Assembly: GCA_914767715.1 (NCBI GenBank)
Contig: OU612068.1
Coordinates: 4,898,001 to 4,962,000, forward strand
Source of the DNA: Membranipora membranacea
Lineage: Eukaryota; Bryozoa; Gymnolaemata; Cheilostomatida; Membraniporidae
Length of the DNA: 64,000 nucleotides
Direction of reading: 5' to 3'
Position numbers and translations under genes: made by a program
The notes under the pieces: generated by a model
Database searches by the model: none
Told to the model about the DNA's origin: nothing
The model's input: the letters and a program-made list of their open reading frames with translations, nothing else
Part shown: in pieces, positions 1 to 25,099 of the stretch
Layout: every line of letters begins with the position of its first letter
Numbering within the stretch: position 1 is the stretch's first letter

Positions 1-7
1 TTGTTAA

Positions 8-440
8 CAATCATACCTCCAAAACTCAAGTTGACACTAACCTTTTTTCCGACTGAGTAGTGACAGACTATGTAATTTCTGAGTTGTATTCTCTTGGCTA
101 CAAAATTCGAAACTAGCCGAGCTGCGCCACATGTAAATTACATGTAGCCGAGCTGCGCCATCCCAATTTATTTTTCTCCCCTGGCACAGCTCGTCTGCCA
201 TAGACTGTGTAGTATCTACGGCAGACGAGCTGCGCCATGTGGTAAAAATAATTCGGAATGGCGCAGCTCGGCTACATGCAATTTACATGTGGCGCAGCTC
301 GGCTAGAGGCAATTTATGTGTGGCGCAGCTCGGCTAGTTTCAAATTTTGAAGCCATGAGAACACAACTCATGAATTTGATAGTCTGTCACTACTCAGTCG
401 GAAAAAGTTAGAGTCAACTTGGGTTTTGGAGGTATGATTG
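8..440. mobile_element. Foldback MITE flanked by TTAA
   Basis: The whole segment is close to one long inverted repeat. The left end (CAATCATACCTCC) matches the right end (GGAGGTATGATTG), and the arms stay complementary towards the centre near 205. A 16-base box, TAGCCGAGCTGCGCCA, recurs several times in each arm in opposite orientations. TTAA stands directly outside both ends (4-7 and 441-444), as expected for an element that targets TTAA, such as piggyBac or Kolobok derivatives. No protein is encoded, so it would depend on another element's transposase. It lies in an intron, or upstream, of the gene ending at 1253. Confidence 0.8.
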
Positions 441-562
441 TTAACAACTAAGTCTGCACCATCTTGATAGCTGAGTCTGATAATAGGCCTGACTTTGAGG
501 TTAGAGCATCACTCACTGGCCTGAGCACTGAAAGGTGACCTTTTTAATGTTATCACTACCAG

Positions 563-1253
563 ACATTCGAAACATAGAGCCACCTTAGAAAAGATATATG
601 CAGAGGAGAGGAGTCTGTCAGGTGAACTGTTCTGATTGTCACCAACCAATCTATCTTACCAAGGACCAGCAGGGACTAGCTAGGAGCACTCCTTGATCTT
701 TCACTACCTACAGACAGTTCCTGGACCAATCTGTAGAATCTATGTATGTATTTAATTTATGTCATTGAATCACTCATTGTTACAGTGAATGGGAGTCAAA
801 GAATTGGTGGAATGTTGATGATGATGCAGCACCCTCACTGGCAGACTACTATCTTATCTATCTATGACCCAATGGTCCTACTCCAAAATCTGTCTGGCCC
901 TGGGTATGTAGCAATGTTTGACTTTCATATTACATTCAATTTTTTCATTCAATGACCTCTTAGTTCTATCTCTAACCCAGGAATATGAACTTTTTTTCAC
1001 AGTTGAGCATCTCATTTGGTTTCTGCATTAATTGATCCTATTATAATTTTCCCTTTTCAGAACGGTTGAAGACAAGGTGATGACAGCAACATTAAAACTA
1101 GCCTATGGCCCAGTGGTCTATCATAATAATGTTGGAAATAAAGTCATCTGGATGATCAATATGCCGATACGCAACTTGCCGATCAACTATGAGATACGAG
1201 TATGCAACGTAGTGCCACAAAGAAGCCCAGATGACCTCTTTACAGAAGTCTAA
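563..1253 (+). CDS. 3' end of an unrecognised multi-exon gene
   Basis: Three exons join with matching phases: 563-621, 786-903 and 1061-1253, ending at TAA. Acceptors (CTACCAG, TTACAG, TTTTCAG) and donors (G|GTGAAC, GG|GTATGT) are good. Together they encode about 122 residues with no internal stop. The piece includes HRATLEKIYAEERSL, HPHWQTTILSIYDP and a C-terminal stretch VYHNNVGNKVIWMINMP, ending DDLFTEV. No signal or membrane segment is seen. I do not recognise the family. Earlier exons lie to the left, beyond the foldback element or outside the window. The agreement of three phases makes a real gene likely, but the 5' part is missing and the product is unknown. Confidence 0.6.
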
Positions 1254-3629
1254 CTCCTCGGTCTTAGTATCTATTGATTTTTTTTATTGCTTGTGGGTCA
1301 GGTTTTCAGTTTAGGAACTCAAGCAGTCAAGCACATTTGAATTGTAAATGCCCAAAGTGCCACTGATAAGCTGATTCAAATCAATCGTGAGTTCTAATAG
1401 ACAACAAATACATCGGTGAACTGACTTGACAACTGTAATCTGTAAGTGGGTACCAAATTATTATCAAAGTTTTCTCTCTGGTCGGATTTTTATTTTTTCT
1501 TCTTACATACCATGTTTGTTTGTTGTTGAGGAGCTGACATAACTGGTCCCTTTATTTCTTTTTTCGTTATTTGTTTTGTGTAACGTAATTTAAGCACAAT
1601 AATAATTATACTATGCCTAAGAAAGTTCACTTGACGCATTTTTGTGACAGCTGTATTACCATCTATATTCATGCAGGGATGATATGACTTGGCTGTTTAG
1701 TCTACAGAATAACGCATAGATAGATGATAATTTTGTCAACAGTGACTGAAAGTTCTTTGAATAAAAAACAGCTTAGGTGCCCTACTTAGGTCTCGTTCCC
1801 AAATCACTCTCTCATAGATAGAACTATACCTATGCATTCTGAATAAACGATTTGTGCACGAATTGTCTAATTGAGCTAAATGACCAGACTACCTTGGGAG
1901 GAAGATTGATTTTAGTTGAGAGGACAACTCATATGTCTGATACAATCATACCAGGGAGTTAGGGACAAATGTTATATTTTGTCCCCAACTCCTTGATCAT
2001 ACATACTCCCTGATATCTTTTGTTCACCCAAGGACTTACTATCACTCTCCAATGTTGGAGTAAGGATATGCGTTTGGTTTGACCCAAAAAAGTTGGATCA
2101 ATGTGACTACGAGCCAGAATACCTGTGGCCGTTATACATATTATATTCAATGTACCTAAAAATAAAAATGATCAGCACAAAACACTGTGAATCATTTGAT
2201 CTGGTTATTATTGATAGATTTAAGCAGAGTATAGCAGGGTGCGAGGACTGCCTTACGCAATGAACCTTCTTCTCAGTTCTCTGGGGCCTGCACCCAGTGA
2301 CCAAGCACCCTGATGAAGTTTGTTCATCTAATTGATACCGCAAAAACTCCCTAGGTATCACTATCAACAGCATTGGATACTAACTGAAGTTGCATGCTTG
2401 ACATTGATTTATCATCTACAACTTACAGTTAGATGTTGCAAGACTAGGAGATGAGCTGTGCTACGGCATTATTATTGTGTATAAATTCTCATGGATCTCT
2501 AGTTGTTCATTGGAAAATACTTTTACTTGGCGAAGTCTCAGCATCTTAAATCCGGCTAAGTGAACCAGCCACTGTCTTAACAAGGAGTTCCCTCTGACTC
2601 CTTTGTCTTACCAATGTAATCCTGATACATGTTGAGGTTTATATGGGATCAAAGATTAAGTCGGTCTAGTGATGGTTGCATATGATTCCTATGGCTTATC
2701 TCTGGTTAATCTCTAAAATGCTCCTTCATAATCATACAGGCTGTAAAATAAAACATGTAAACATACAAAAATGTTATTTGGACAGATTACTGACGCATCA
2801 ATCACAGTCAAACTTTAAACAAAGTAACTTGATGAGCTCTAAAGCCCTCTCTACGCTTGCAGTATATGCCCTACATCTAGCAGACATGACTATACACCTT
2901 ACACTGTATACACGAGTTACTCCAAAGCCTGGGTTGGTCTCTGGCAACGTCTGCCCCCCTCCCCCCCCCCCTGGTTGGGTTTCAAACAACAAAAAACCCA
3001 AAAGGGCAGTCAAATACTCACTGCCATTGACCCAGATGTTGGAGTAGGCCTGTGACCATTCCTCACTCAGTAGCAGCCTTTAGTACTAGTACTAGGTAGC
3101 CTGTGAGTGTGAGTAGTCACTCTTGATTGATACATATTTCATCAACATCATTACCAACTATCAAAACATTGGGCAGCTCATTGCTTTGTTTGTGCAACTA
3201 ACCAAAATAAGAAAATGCAATGACGTGAGTGGTAGAAGCAAGGAGCAACCAGGGAAGCTGATACTCCTTGGACTTGGTAGAAGAGAGAAGTAGGTAGTAC
3301 AAGTAGTAAGTAGCCCTATTTAAATGATCAACACATCCAATCCAATCATTCCTTCACATGATGATAATGATATAACTTTCATACCTTATTGTGGAGAATA
3401 CTATACTATACTTACAGCCATATCATCGGTAGGGAAAGTCAAGCAACTTCTCAAACACTGACTGTGACTCCCTGCTGTGACTGCCACTCCTAGTTCAACT
3501 TTTGTAAAATAGTCCTCTTGCTTTTTCAGCTAGATGTTGAACAATAGAGCTGTGATAAATTCCCGCTCCTTTATCAGTTCCGACAGATGAGCAAGTTTTT
3601 ACAAGTCTATCAATATTGGGAATCATGTG
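1254..3629. other. Non-coding stretch, no gene recognised
   Basis: Both strands are broken by stops. The longest open stretch (2676-3047) is cut by a C-rich run near 2954-2972 and has no protein-like pattern. No RNA gene was seen. Confidence 0.5.
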
Positions 3630-3772
3630 CTCTTGGTAACAATTTTTGAAACTAGCCGAGCTGCGCCACACATAAATCGCCTCTAGCCGAGCTGCGCCAC
3701 ATGTAAATTGCCTCTAGCCGAGCTGCGCCATCTGAAATTATTTTCTCCCCTGGCGCAGCTCGTCTGCCGTAG
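3630..3772. mobile_element. Truncated copy of the GAGCTGCGCC foldback element
   Basis: This contains three copies of the TAGCCGAGCTGCGCCA box spaced by CATGTAAATTGCCTC-like linkers, then CTCCCCTGGCGCAGCTCGTCTGCCGTAG. The order matches the left arm and centre of the element at 8-440. The second arm is missing, so this is half an element. Confidence 0.75.
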
Positions 3773-4505
3773 TAGTATCACAACCTGAATAACAGGAAAA
3801 GAGAAGACCACTCTCAATTAACATTAATCAAGCAGGAGTTTGCAATAAGAGAGGGTGTCCCAGTCCCACCCTCAAGCCTGATAGTCGGCAGGCTTTCGCT
3901 GGTGGGGGGGGGGTACCATTGACCTTCCCTGCTCAAATTTGATTGTCCCCCTAGGTCTTGGTCAGGTCGAACCTGGCAGTAAACCTTACGGCTAGACTAT
4001 TAAAAGTCGGCGGTTGCTTTGACTTTACACATTCATTATAATCAGCTGGTTATGACCGTATAGCAGAGCCCATGCTGGTTATCCAGGAAAGAAGTCATTT
4101 TATGATATATACTCGCTCTACAGTGGAAGCCACTTTGTGAGTAGTTGTGGTAATGAACTTGGCATGAACAATTCTGCAATAGAGATTATCAGCAGTGGTA
4201 GTAGTCTTCTCATGTTACAAGAGATGACTACTTACATATTTAGACAAAACAAAGATTACGTTTCGACAAGAGAGTTAGTTCAAATATTGTTGTGATGTTA
4301 TTAGCTTACCTTGTCTAAGATATATATATGTTAACGACCCCCAGGTTGGACAGCACAATTGCAGGTTCAGTTAGGCTCTTTGCTCTTTTTTGCGTATTAC
4401 AGAAAAGACTGTTAAGACTATAGTCATAAAGTTCCACTGTGAACCTCAAGATGATCACTTGTTATAATTTGATAAATTCCTATGTCTTGTAGGAATCATC
4501 TTAGC

Positions 4506-4553
4506 CTGTCTTGACAAGCTTTGTTCGGTGGGGGACAAAGCTTGTCAAGACAG
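4506..4553. repeat. Short perfect foldback (CTGTCTTGACAAGCTTTGT arms)
   Basis: Two 19-base arms at 4506-4524 and 4535-4553 are perfect reverse complements around a 10-base loop. Related foldbacks occur near 21541 and 25967, so this is a dispersed small family. Confidence 0.75.
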
Positions 4554-4609
4554 AATCATCTCAGCAGGCTTGACAATATCAGATTTCTGAGATTGACATG
4601 AGGCTGTAG

Positions 4610-4963
4610 CATGGGCGTCCGAAGGGGTGCTCAGGGTGCTCAAGTGAGCACCCCATGGGAGGTTGAAATTTTTTTTTTTAACAATTGGAACTCAATGTTT
4701 TCATTTATCGCTCGAACTTTCAATCGGAGCCCAGGCAAGAGGCTGTTGCTGTTGATTATTTTTGGTATCACGCTTGGTAATGCTCATCCATAAAAGTTGG
4801 CTGGTATGTACCAGAATGTCTCTTTTTGGGTCTCGAATTTCAAAAAATTTCCGTAAGCGGGAGGGTGCTTGGGCGCCCCTCCCGCACCCTCCCCGCTTAC
4901 ACATGACACTAACTACTCCCCAGCAAAAGGAGCACCTCTTGGTTAATCCTTCTGACGCCCATG
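4610..4963. mobile_element. hAT-like MITE with 8-bp target duplication
   Basis: The terminal inverted repeats are CATGGGCGTCCGAAG and, at the right end, CTTCTGACGCCCATG (one mismatch). The 8-base direct repeat GGCTGTAG flanks both ends (4602-4609 and 4964-4971). The subterminal GGGGTGCTCAGGGTGCTC and GTGAGCACCCC pattern is typical of non-autonomous hAT elements. The interior carries another foldback around 4853-4899 and no transposase. Confidence 0.85.
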
Positions 4964-5074
4964 GGCTGTAGTTAGGACTTTAGGTGGTGGTGGTGGTGGT
5001 CGTTTGTGCAATTATTTAGGCTACAAGTTACTTTTGAACCAATTAATAATCATAATATATTATATATAATATAT

Positions 5075-5100
5075 TCATTGTCAGCAACAATTAATTCATT
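5075..5100 (-). mobile_element. LINE 3'-tail remnant
   Basis: On the minus strand this reads TTAATTGTTGCTGACAATGA followed by an AT-rich tail. The same tail ends the LINE fragments at 5352-5985 and 34640-35275. Only the tail survives here. Confidence 0.5.
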
Positions 5101-5351
5101 ACTTCTAATGTGTCCCATGATTTAACAAAAACCTTGGCTGTGACAAAAATATTGGCATATTGGATGTGACAAAGAATTTACAAAATATATTAGCTTTGAC
5201 TAACTTAGATAAAGTATATCAATTGAGTGCTTACCTAAAATGTTGCTGTGAGGATATGAAAGTTTGTTGGAGCCGGAAAGTATTTTTATCTTTTATGTCT
5301 TGAAATCCCGAGATACACTTGCGTCTATTCAACCAAATTTAAGCACCAAAT

Positions 5352-5985
5352 TCATTATTAATAATAATACCAATACATTTATTGTCAGCAACAAATCACA
5401 ACAACAGCAACAAAAAAACTGTTAAAAATAAAATGACTTGATTGACTAGAAAAAGATATCGTTTAGCACTTTAGCAGCAACATTTCGGAAACAAAGCTTG
5501 CGTAAGTTGGTCCTGTGCTTAAGTGTTCGGTACCATCTTGACGGAAGAGTGTCTAGAGTTAGCACTGGACTTTGACTGCTCGCGACCATTCTGAGCACTT
5601 TGGTTTTTACTCGCACTGTCACAGTGGTTTTTATAGATGGTAATGTTGTGTTGACGAGTTTGCTAGCGGTTGTTGTGATATACATGAGGTCACCTTTCTC
5701 TTTCTCTGAGAGATGTGAGTAGATGGCGGTTAGATGGTGTAACATCCCGCTCTCGATGAATGTTCGATAACATGTTAAGGCTAGCTGGTCTGAAGAGCCC
5801 AGAAATCTTAGCTTCCGCATGATGAGTTTTTTGCGGGCATTCTTGATCAGGAGGTCTGTGTTTCTATGAAACTTTAGCTTGTTGGTTATGGTAGTGCTGA
5901 GATATTTATAGGCTTCCACGCGTTCTAGAGGAGTGTCATTGATAGTAACTTCTGGTGGATCGGGATTGTATTTTACATTAGTGAA
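5352..5985 (-). mobile_element. 5'-truncated LINE (reverse-transcriptase C-terminus)
   Basis: The minus strand encodes the end of a non-LTR reverse transcriptase. Recognisable parts are TINDTPLERVEAYKYLSTTI, NTDLLIKNARKKL and YRTFIESGMLHHL, the usual connector after the polymerase domain. After the TAG at 5446 come TTGTTGCTGACAATAAATG and an ATT-rich tail. It is open and in frame with the last exon of the caspase-like gene. The 5' junction is estimated from where LINE-like sequence begins, near 5985. Confidence 0.8.
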
Positions 5986-8900
5986 TAGGTTGGGTGGATT
6001 TGACAACAAAACTTGCTGAATTTTTTGACCATCAGGAGCATCTGGATTTTGTGTTGACCTTGGACACCTTTCGGTATTGTATTCATCCAATATTTCATAA
6101 TACATTATTCCATCAACTATATCGAATACGTCACTTAGAGTCCCATCCTGTTGTGTATTTATTTCATAATCTACATACGCCTCATAGGTCCGATTTATCA
6201 TCTCCAATTCTGATACAAACGGGCCCAGCGGTTCAGGCCAGTTACCAACATAGAAGCTACACACTGTGACCATATATTTGCCATCTACCAAGTAATGCTG
6301 AAAGATAAGATAAATATATGCGCTATAATACTCATTCTGGTCAAAATCAAGCTTAGTTATTTCAAGATTATACTGTTGTCATGTCATGTTTATCCTATGC
6401 ACTGTTCACCGATGGGTTATCAATGGGTTATCATTTTGACTAGGGAGTAAGTCCTTGCTTTGACATTAGGTTCCTTTTTATAGTTGATAAAATATTCAGC
6501 TGTAAGAAAGATGCGAAACCTTTCTCTATTTTTGGACTGTGGAGACTAAAACAATCAGCCCTGAATGCCAAAATGTGAAAAACCAGAATGGTATTCATTT
6601 CTGAATTAAGTATTTCAAAAGTTTTTGAGGCTAATATGATTGCCATGTTGTACGCTTACTGTAGGTTCGGTGTATCCTTTGTCTGTCTGAATTTGCCCCA
6701 ACTCATCCTCCAGGTCCTCCAGGTCAGTTAGGTCTGTATACTTGTAATGGAACTCAACATCGGTGGTCTTCATCTGAACTCCGACCACCATCAGTTTTGT
6801 GCAATCTTTTGGAACGGAACTCAATTCCTCTGTTAGAGCATTCAACATCGGTTGGTATCTATTCTCAGTGAACAGCCTAATTTTGTCATTTTGGCTACAT
6901 GTGCGTAAAGGCCTTAGAATAGCTTCAACCTTGGCACAGAAGTCACCGATGTCTGTGCCTTTGAGCCCTAAAATAATACTTGCAAATCTATCGGTCAAAT
7001 TTGAGACTTTGGTTCTAACTGTTTCCAGAACTTGTATTAGGTTGATCGGTTGCTCATTTGTGGCGTTTCTCTTTGCTTTCTTTAACTCCTGGTCGAGTTG
7101 GTTGATAAATGAGCCACCCCAGTCACCATGAGCAACCTCGCCTACTGAACATGTTCGGTAAGTGATAACACTCTGCGTCTCGTCTCGTCTCTCATCTTCG
7201 TCAGCGTCATCGACTGTCAGGTTTTCTGGACAATCGTCAGGTTCAACCACTCTGCAGGCATCCAATATGAATATCTGTAATATAAGCCAATAGATAAAGC
7301 ATTGGCGACTGATCATTCTCGGTTGAAATGATTACATAACATACATGAATGAAGTAGGTGTTCAATCATCAGATGTTATTCTCTAGCTAACTTTCGTGAT
7401 TAGCCTGAGAACAGTTTGATGTGGGTATTCTGTCGCATATATAATCCAAACATCACACTTTGAAAATCCCAGTTGTTGCTCTATTGCAGTAATTATTAGG
7501 AATTCCCGATTACGAATATCACAATAAAGGTTTGTCCGAAAAGTGGTAAGGCTTATTGGTATGCTACTCAAAAAATTCGACCAAGTCTGAAAAAAGATTG
7601 ATCATGCACGATCTAGCCATTATCTGAATTGCCGAGCAAGTATTAATTCATTTGTTACACGCCTTTGCACTTACATCTCAAGTCATGTCAGGTTACCAAG
7701 CAGAGGTGTTTTTAAAATAACTTGAATCACGATTCACACAGACAAAAGTGGTATGAAATGAGCACCACCTGGTCAAATTGAACTACTGCAAAGGAATCAT
7801 AGTTCAGCACACTTCAAGCTGTGGTCATGTCCTACTTACCTTAGGCACATGAGAAGATCTAGTCTTAATTTCTCGCTGAATTGATTCAATCTTGACCTGT
7901 TCCTTTTTGTCATCCAATAAATGACCTTCTACTCCATGTGTCAGCCCAATTACGAGTAGAATCGTGCATGTTGACGAAATTTCTCTTGATATTTCGCTCG
8001 GTAGTGTCGAGCTATTCCATAGATCTGGGTCAAGATTCCGCACCTTGAAGTGTAGTTGAGTTAGCGTTTTCTCTATTTTGGCTGCATCATTTTCACTATT
8101 GGATTCAAAATCCCAGAATATGATGGCTTCCATTAAACCTTTAACTGATGTACGTGGTGGTATTTGACCAGCTACTTCATGCCGATGTTCCACGGGAATA
8201 ACTTCTAAGATGCAATCTCGCATGCGATTACTGTAAGTCTGTCTTCTCAACCAAACCAAAAAATTTGTCTGAACTAGTTTCCTTCTCAGATTATCAGGAT
8301 ACATCTTCACAAGGTATTCCATGACTTGACATACATCATTGTTGATAACCAGCCCAAGAGCAGGTGAGTCTGGTTGGTCTAAGAATTGCCTTTCAACATA
8401 TTCATCTGGTAGACTTTTCACGACGGCTAGTAGATATTCGGCACCTGCACGATTTGCTATCGGTAGAAAGTGTGGCTCGTCCATGCCCTTCCAAAGAACT
8501 GTACTAGGAATACGCAAAAGCATCATATCTTCTGGTTCAATACTTTTCTTTTCCAGAGCTATCATCAACGGTGTCATTGAATCGGTGTTTGCTATCATGA
8601 GCGGGTGGTCGACATTGGGCTCTTTTTTTTGCTCTGCTTGAACGAGGAACAAGAATAGAGAGCCTGTTCTTTCATCACCAGCTGCAATGTGCAAAGCTGT
8701 ATTGTTTTTGTTGTCTTTGTGGTTTATGAAACTCGTGGCAATCTCTGGACCTAGATCACTCAGACAACCATATACTTTTTTCTGCAGACTATCGGAGTTG
8801 ACACTTCCGTGCATTTGTTTGATTTCTACACATCTTCGTAATATATTAGCACCTTTCGAATCTTCACACTCCGTCAACAGGTTTAGAAATTCTGTTTTAG

Positions 8901-10177
8901 TAAAAGTGATGTTGTATCTTCTTTTTACACCATTGTAACTGTCTCCAATAAACTCTTTACAAAATATCAGCACAGTACGTATACCATCTCTATCACATTT
9001 ATCCAGGGCAACGGCGAGAGCGGTTTTGTTGTTGTTTTGGTGCATTATAAAGTCATGCTTCTGATTGCTTTCTGAAATGTTATTCACCAGTTCTGCCAAG
9101 TCCAGCTGTTTGTCGTCATTGTCGTAACTGATTCTCTTTCTTTTCCTAAAAATGGATGCGAAAGTAATTTGTTTACATTGACAACAATATCTGTTTACAA
9201 TGTAACTGGTTCAGGCGAAAAACATAATGTGACATTTGAAGTTGAAGCTGCCATGGGCCTCTGAGATCCTCTTTTACTCAGATGCAGATTCGAAAGGAAA
9301 AACTTTAACATACCGAAGCTGAAGGGGTCAAGAGCTCTAATAGGTTGAATGCTTCCTTAAGTGTTAAACCAATATTCAAAGCATACAATATGCTGTCACA
9401 AGCAGGCCTGTAAGAGGGGGAAGCACCTTAGACGAACTCAAATTTTATAACCACCGAAAAACTCCACTCATTAGTTGGGTTGCATAACTGAAAAGTGAAT
9501 GAAGTTTGTTTCACTAATAAACTAACAGTCAAGAAAAAAGGTGGTTACTCCAAAATCCCTATAGTATTTGGACTGAAATGCCGTCAGATTGCCTTCTTGG
9601 CCTTTGGCCACCAAAACCGACAGATACATTGCCTTCAGCTAGATCCACATCAAAATCAACAAACAATCCAACAACAGCAAACAACATCGGACTCTAAACT
9701 TAAACAATCATTCAGCTAACGGGCTGCACATATGGCTAAAAGATGTAACATGCAAACTAAAAATGTAACAACATTGGTCAGCCAAAATAGAGAAAGTCAT
9801 ACTCTACAAGTTCGAATCCGATTTCAAATACAATACAAAACTTCCTTATTTTCTCTTCATCTAGTGAAAATTAGTGCTAGCTAACAAGTCAATAAGATCT
9901 CGTGGCGTAGTACTATTGCACATGTCTGGTATCAAGGTGCAACGCCATGACGCTCTAGAGTAACCCTGAAGCAAACATACTAAAAATAAACAGCATTTAA
10001 AACATTCTTATGTGGAGGAGGGTAGTGGTATGAAACCGTACAATTACAAAATTCATTACTCTGGAGTTTCTGATAGGGAAACCTCAGTTCTCACTGTGAT
10101 TGTTTCATCACGGATAGAATAAAACATGTAAGTAAACGCATTACTCACAATTCTCCAGTCAGCTCCGGGTTTGCCAT
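5446..10177 (-). CDS. Ankyrin-repeat caspase-like protein with LINE-derived C-terminus
   Basis: Four exons agree in phase: 10149-10177 (ATG at 10177), 7840-9145, 6660-7274 and 5446-6297, giving 933 residues. Ankyrin-like repeats occupy about residues 39-75 and 150-220 (NNTALHIAAG, DSMTPLMIALE). A peptidase C14 domain spans about 345-560. It has the conserved N-terminal strand and helix (AIIFWDFESNSENDAAKIEK), the catalytic histidine in GLTHGVEG (His413), the catalytic cysteine in FILDACR (Cys452) and a p10-like GGSFINQL near 498-505. An intron separates the histidine and cysteine exons. Caspases cleave proteins after aspartate in cell death or immune signalling; that activity is inferred. The last ~175 residues come from a LINE, whose tail also supplies AATAAA (5378-5383). 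An alternative is a separate transcript starting at an ATG at 7316 with a leader-like hydrophobic start, but the shared phase favours one gene. Confidence 0.75.
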
Positions 10178-12185
10178 CTTGTTTGTATTTGTCCTGTAAA
10201 CCACAATCAGAAGAAACTGTGGAATCAGGTCTATCTCTACAGTTATAACTCCTCAAGTTTATTTCAATCACTGCATCAACGATTCTGTTGCCGATGGGAT
10301 GTATCTAGTCTGTGTAAAAATTGTTATCTTAAAATAGCGTTACAGAAAACCGACAACTAAGTAAGATGGTAATGGCATGGCACAGCACAGTGACAATAGC
10401 AAGGAGAGGGATTATATAAGTGTTTGGGCTCTCTTCCACTCCCTGCCAATCAGGTGATGCCTTGATAAAAAACCAACAGTTACATTTTAATAGATCAAAT
10501 TTCTAAACTTCTCCATTTTCTAGGCAGGTATTTTATAGGCAGAGCAGAGGCAGGACCCTTCCACTACTCCCCCCTCCTTAAGAACCATTAATTGGATACT
10601 TACAACACAGAGAGTTTAGATTCAACATTTAAGCTCATTCTATTATTATAATTATTCAAGACAATAGAATACTTCATTCATTCTTAACATACTACTGACT
10701 GTCATAGCAGTTGTATATCAAGCTTTGAACAGACACACATTATATTGCTTTGTTTTGCTGAGAATTTGAGAGGCTTGATACATGTAGATACTTGAGTCTT
10801 GAGTAAAAACTAAAACACAAACCTGATAACTCAGACCACTGTCTTGGATCAATCTGAGGACTCTTTTACAGGCTGCAGTCTCAGCGTTTGGTTGTTCACT
10901 CTATTGTCACAGTCTTAACTCTCATGCAGATTGCTATTGTGATATCTCAGGGGTTCGACGATAACTTATAGTTACTATAAGATTTATCTTCTGTGGTCCA
11001 CCTTGGATGCGGTAGCTATCAGTATCAGAAGTTAAACTGATTACCCGGCCGTAGCTTAGTCTACCCTTTGAGCCAATAAGAAAGAACTTCTGTATTGATT
11101 AGTTATGGGTGTAGCGCGTGTGTTTTTTCGGTGTCTGATCAAATACAATGGAATTTTTGAAAATTGATCCTGTCTTTGAATAACTTGCTGCTTTAAAACA
11201 TAGACATTGTAGTACGAGCCTGAAGTATAATATATAATAGTGCAGAGCCAACAAGCAAAAAGCGTCACCTTAGTTGGCTCAGTACACAAGCAAATGGCAC
11301 TTTAATTTGGGCAATTCATAGCAGTGAGTTTGGGATAAATTACCTGCTCTTGAGTTGCAACTAAAAGCTTTTTTGTATCTGAGATAGACCTAATCATATA
11401 CAAGAAAATGAGATTTCAAATTAAGTTAACATATACAAAAAATATGAACTTTTTTACAAAACCAAATCACATCCAGAACCAGAAAAAGACAGAATAGCAG
11501 ACACATAATATTATGTATAAAGACTCTCATGTCTGTATGTGATAGGAATTGATCAAACGAGGGGGACCAACTGCAAGCGAGTATGGATCAAGCTTCCAGG
11601 AGTTCAACAGGCACTTTTCACTATCTGTTATGGGTTGAGAATAACGTTTAGTCCCGGCGATGATGTAATGGTAACTCTTTATTATCATGTAAAATAAAAA
11701 CAACGGAATGGTAAACAGTGACTATGTTAAAACTTGATCCATAAACAATATGACCATAATGATGAATAGAAGTATATATCAGATGAAGTATTTCAAGATC
11801 TAAAACAGCACAGGTATCTTATGTGGTAAGTTAAGTTTGGCCCGACTCATGCAAGGTCTCCTCCAGGCGTTAAAGGTCTCTCATACTGAACCGATGAGCA
11901 TAGACATAAAACTGCACAGTAAATATTTATGTTTATCTGTATGACAGAGCATGCACAGTGGGTTAAAAATTTAACTATTGACTAAGCTGTAATAGATAGT
12001 GTACTAAGTGAAACTTTGTATTAGCATTCAATAATAAGGTAAGGCTCGTTGGTAGCCTAATATTTACAAAAATTTCCTATATCTGTAGAGTGTTTGTATA
12101 TATGTATAATGTCAAATTTCCTACAAGTGTACATTAAACCAAGAGATTGTCAGGCACCTATAAATCAAGTTCAGTCAGGTAAGTA
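10178..12185. other. Intergenic region, nothing recognised
   Basis: This lies between the start of the caspase-like gene and the stop of SMC5. It is AT-rich, with short unconvincing open frames only. It must hold the promoter of the caspase-like gene and the SMC5 3' UTR, but I see no distinct motif. Confidence 0.5.
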
Positions 12186-24946
<12,761 letters not shown>

Positions 24947-25089
24947 TGTTGCTTCCTATAGCAGTCTTCTCATGATATCTGGTGACTTATCATTTGGTAA
25001 ATTCTATAAAAAAGCCCATAGTAGTGGAAGTTTCCCTCACAATATATTATACCTGTGCAAACTTTCCCGCAATAGTTTTTCACTTATGA

Positions 25090-25099
25090 GATAAAATAT
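25090..25099. repeat. Left target-site duplication GATAAAATAT
   Basis: GATAAAATAT occurs here and again at 32285-32294, directly outside the two termini of the large inverted-repeat element. Confidence 0.75.

Noticed and set aside
2676-3047. 123-codon open frame on the plus strand
   Set aside because: It runs through a long C homopolymer, has no splice context and no protein-like pattern; the overlapping reverse frame is equally open.
7316-7316. Separate secreted protein starting at the ATG at 7316
   Set aside because: The hydrophobic start looks like a signal peptide, but the acceptor at 7274 joins in phase to the upstream exon and completes a caspase fold (FILDACR), which explains the sequence better.
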